Positions 13,711 through 14,245 of a stretch of DNA of 14,245 bases are shown in pieces. Location: positions 1 through 14,245 of the forward strand of contig CANBTO010000067.1 of the NCBI GenBank assembly GCA_947372405.1, given 5' to 3'. Within the stretch, counting starts at the first letter, position 1; every line of letters starts with the position of its first letter. A program made the position numbers and the translations under genes. Under the pieces are notes generated by a model. That model worked only from the letters and a program-made list of their open reading frames with translations, did no database searches and was not told where the DNA came from. Origin of the DNA: Verrucomicrobiaceae bacterium (lineage in GTDB: Bacteria; Verrucomicrobiota; Verrucomicrobiae; Verrucomicrobiales; Akkermansiaceae).

Positions 13711-14245
13711 TCAGAATTCCTTGTCAGAGAAGATGAACCACGAGGCGATGGTGAAGAACAAAGCGTAATAGAGCCCCACCAGCGTCAGCTTCGCCAGCAT
13801 AAGAAGCGGAAACGCCTGCCCTTGGATCACCGCGTCGATCACGTTGAAAAGCTGAAAGTCCGGCAGCACCATCGAGAACAGCAGGGAGGCGCCGCGAGCG
13901 AACATCCCCTGACCTGCCTCGCCGCCATGAAGATAGACATCGCGGGCATCCGCCTGGAAGTGGCCGATGAAGTAGATCATGAAACTAATGATCGTCGTGA
14001 ACAGCGTGCTGGTGGAGAACGTGGAGATCAGCAAGGCCAGCGAGGCCATGATCGAGGCCCGCAGAAACACCGCGAAAACCGCCCCTTGCAGCGCCCAGTT
14101 GGGCCCTTTCGCCCGCGTCTCCCCTAACAACGAATCCACGGCCGCTTGATTCCAACCCATCCCCTTGGCCATCGTTTCCTGCTGCTCCAGCACCATCGAC
14201 GTGCGGATCTGCAGCACCACCGTCATCAGGACGTCCATCAGCAAC
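13711..14245 (-). CDS. ABC-2-type transporter permease subunit, N-terminus outside window
   Basis: The last about 178 codons of a membrane protein that continues past the right edge. After a mainly polar start (LQIRTSMVLEQQETMAKGMG, GETRAKGPNWALQG) come hydrophobic segments at about 54-100 (VFAVFLRASIMASLALLIS, TTIISFMIYFIGHF) and about 146-172 (LLMLAKLTLVGLYYALFFTIASWFIF), ending SDKEF. The pattern, with an amphipathic stretch and LPDFQLFNVID between helices, resembles the C-terminal half of ABC-2/NosY-like permeases that pair with a separate ATPase. The ATPase gene would lie further right. The N-terminus and substrate are unknown. One copy of the octamer YTGTTAGR encodes part of DSLLGE (14124-14129). 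Confidence 0.72.
   Translation of the reverse strand, partial: LLMDVLMTVVLQIRTSMVLEQQETMAKGMGWNQAAVDSLLGETRAKGPNWALQGAVFAVFLRASIMASLALLISTFSTSTLFTTIISFMIYFIGHFQADARDVYLHGGEAGQGMFARGASLLFSMVLPDFQLFNVIDAVIQGQAFPLLMLAKLTLVGLYYALFFTIASWFIFSDKEF

Noticed and set aside
1..14245. CRISPR array, tRNA or rRNA gene, insertion sequence or integrase
   Set aside because: No regularly spaced direct repeats, cloverleaf-like sequence, transposase motifs or terminal inverted repeats were seen.

Overview
The window looks like chromosomal DNA from a GC-rich (roughly 60%) Gram-negative heterotroph, most likely of the Verrucomicrobiota (Verrucomicrobiae, for example a Luteolibacter-like lineage). The clues are secreted DUF1080 and GH106 proteins together, a Bacteroidetes/PVC-style FeoB with a FeoB-associated Cys-rich protein, a BNR/LamG/ASH-type exoprotein, and genes that mostly lack a clear Shine-Dalgarno sequence. 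The lineage is an inference from gene content; no rRNA or tRNA is present. I see no insertion sequence, integrase, phage gene or CRISPR array.

Layout, left to right. Positions 1-1247 (minus) hold seryl-tRNA synthetase, cut at its C-terminus by the window edge. Positions 1331-3880 (minus) encode a large secreted protein with seven Asp-boxes, a LamG-like domain and a C-terminal ASH-type Ig domain. Positions 3995-4627 (minus) encode a secreted DUF1080 (3-keto-disaccharide hydrolase family) protein. Divergent from it is an HPr phosphocarrier (4796-5062, plus), followed by a 1084-residue secreted GH106-type alpha-L-rhamnosidase-like enzyme (5260-8514, plus). Positions 8527-10897 (minus) are a ferrous iron uptake locus in the order feoA, feoB, FeoB-associated Cys-rich membrane protein, with a large symmetric inverted repeat between the last two. 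Two unrelated calcineurin-like phosphoesterases follow on the minus strand: a Tat-exported YkuE-like one (10990-11832) and a cytosolic YfcE/Metallophos_2-like one (11932-12654). The right end carries a membrane-anchored helical-repeat protein of unknown function (12726-13706) translationally coupled to the C-terminal part of an ABC-2-type permease (13711 to the window edge).

How it fits together: the secreted proteins suggest polysaccharide or glycoprotein scavenging, with GH106 removing rhamnose caps and DUF1080 acting on oxidised disaccharides. The Feo locus supplies Fe(II). The rest is housekeeping or envelope-related. The most interesting structures that genes do not explain are a recurring octamer YTGTTAGR (eight copies in 14 kb, inside genes), the feo inverted repeat, and an 11-bp-period direct repeat between the two phosphoesterase genes. 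I did not find a convincing new multi-gene defence or mobile system; the least explained gene set is the helical-repeat protein with its ABC permease.
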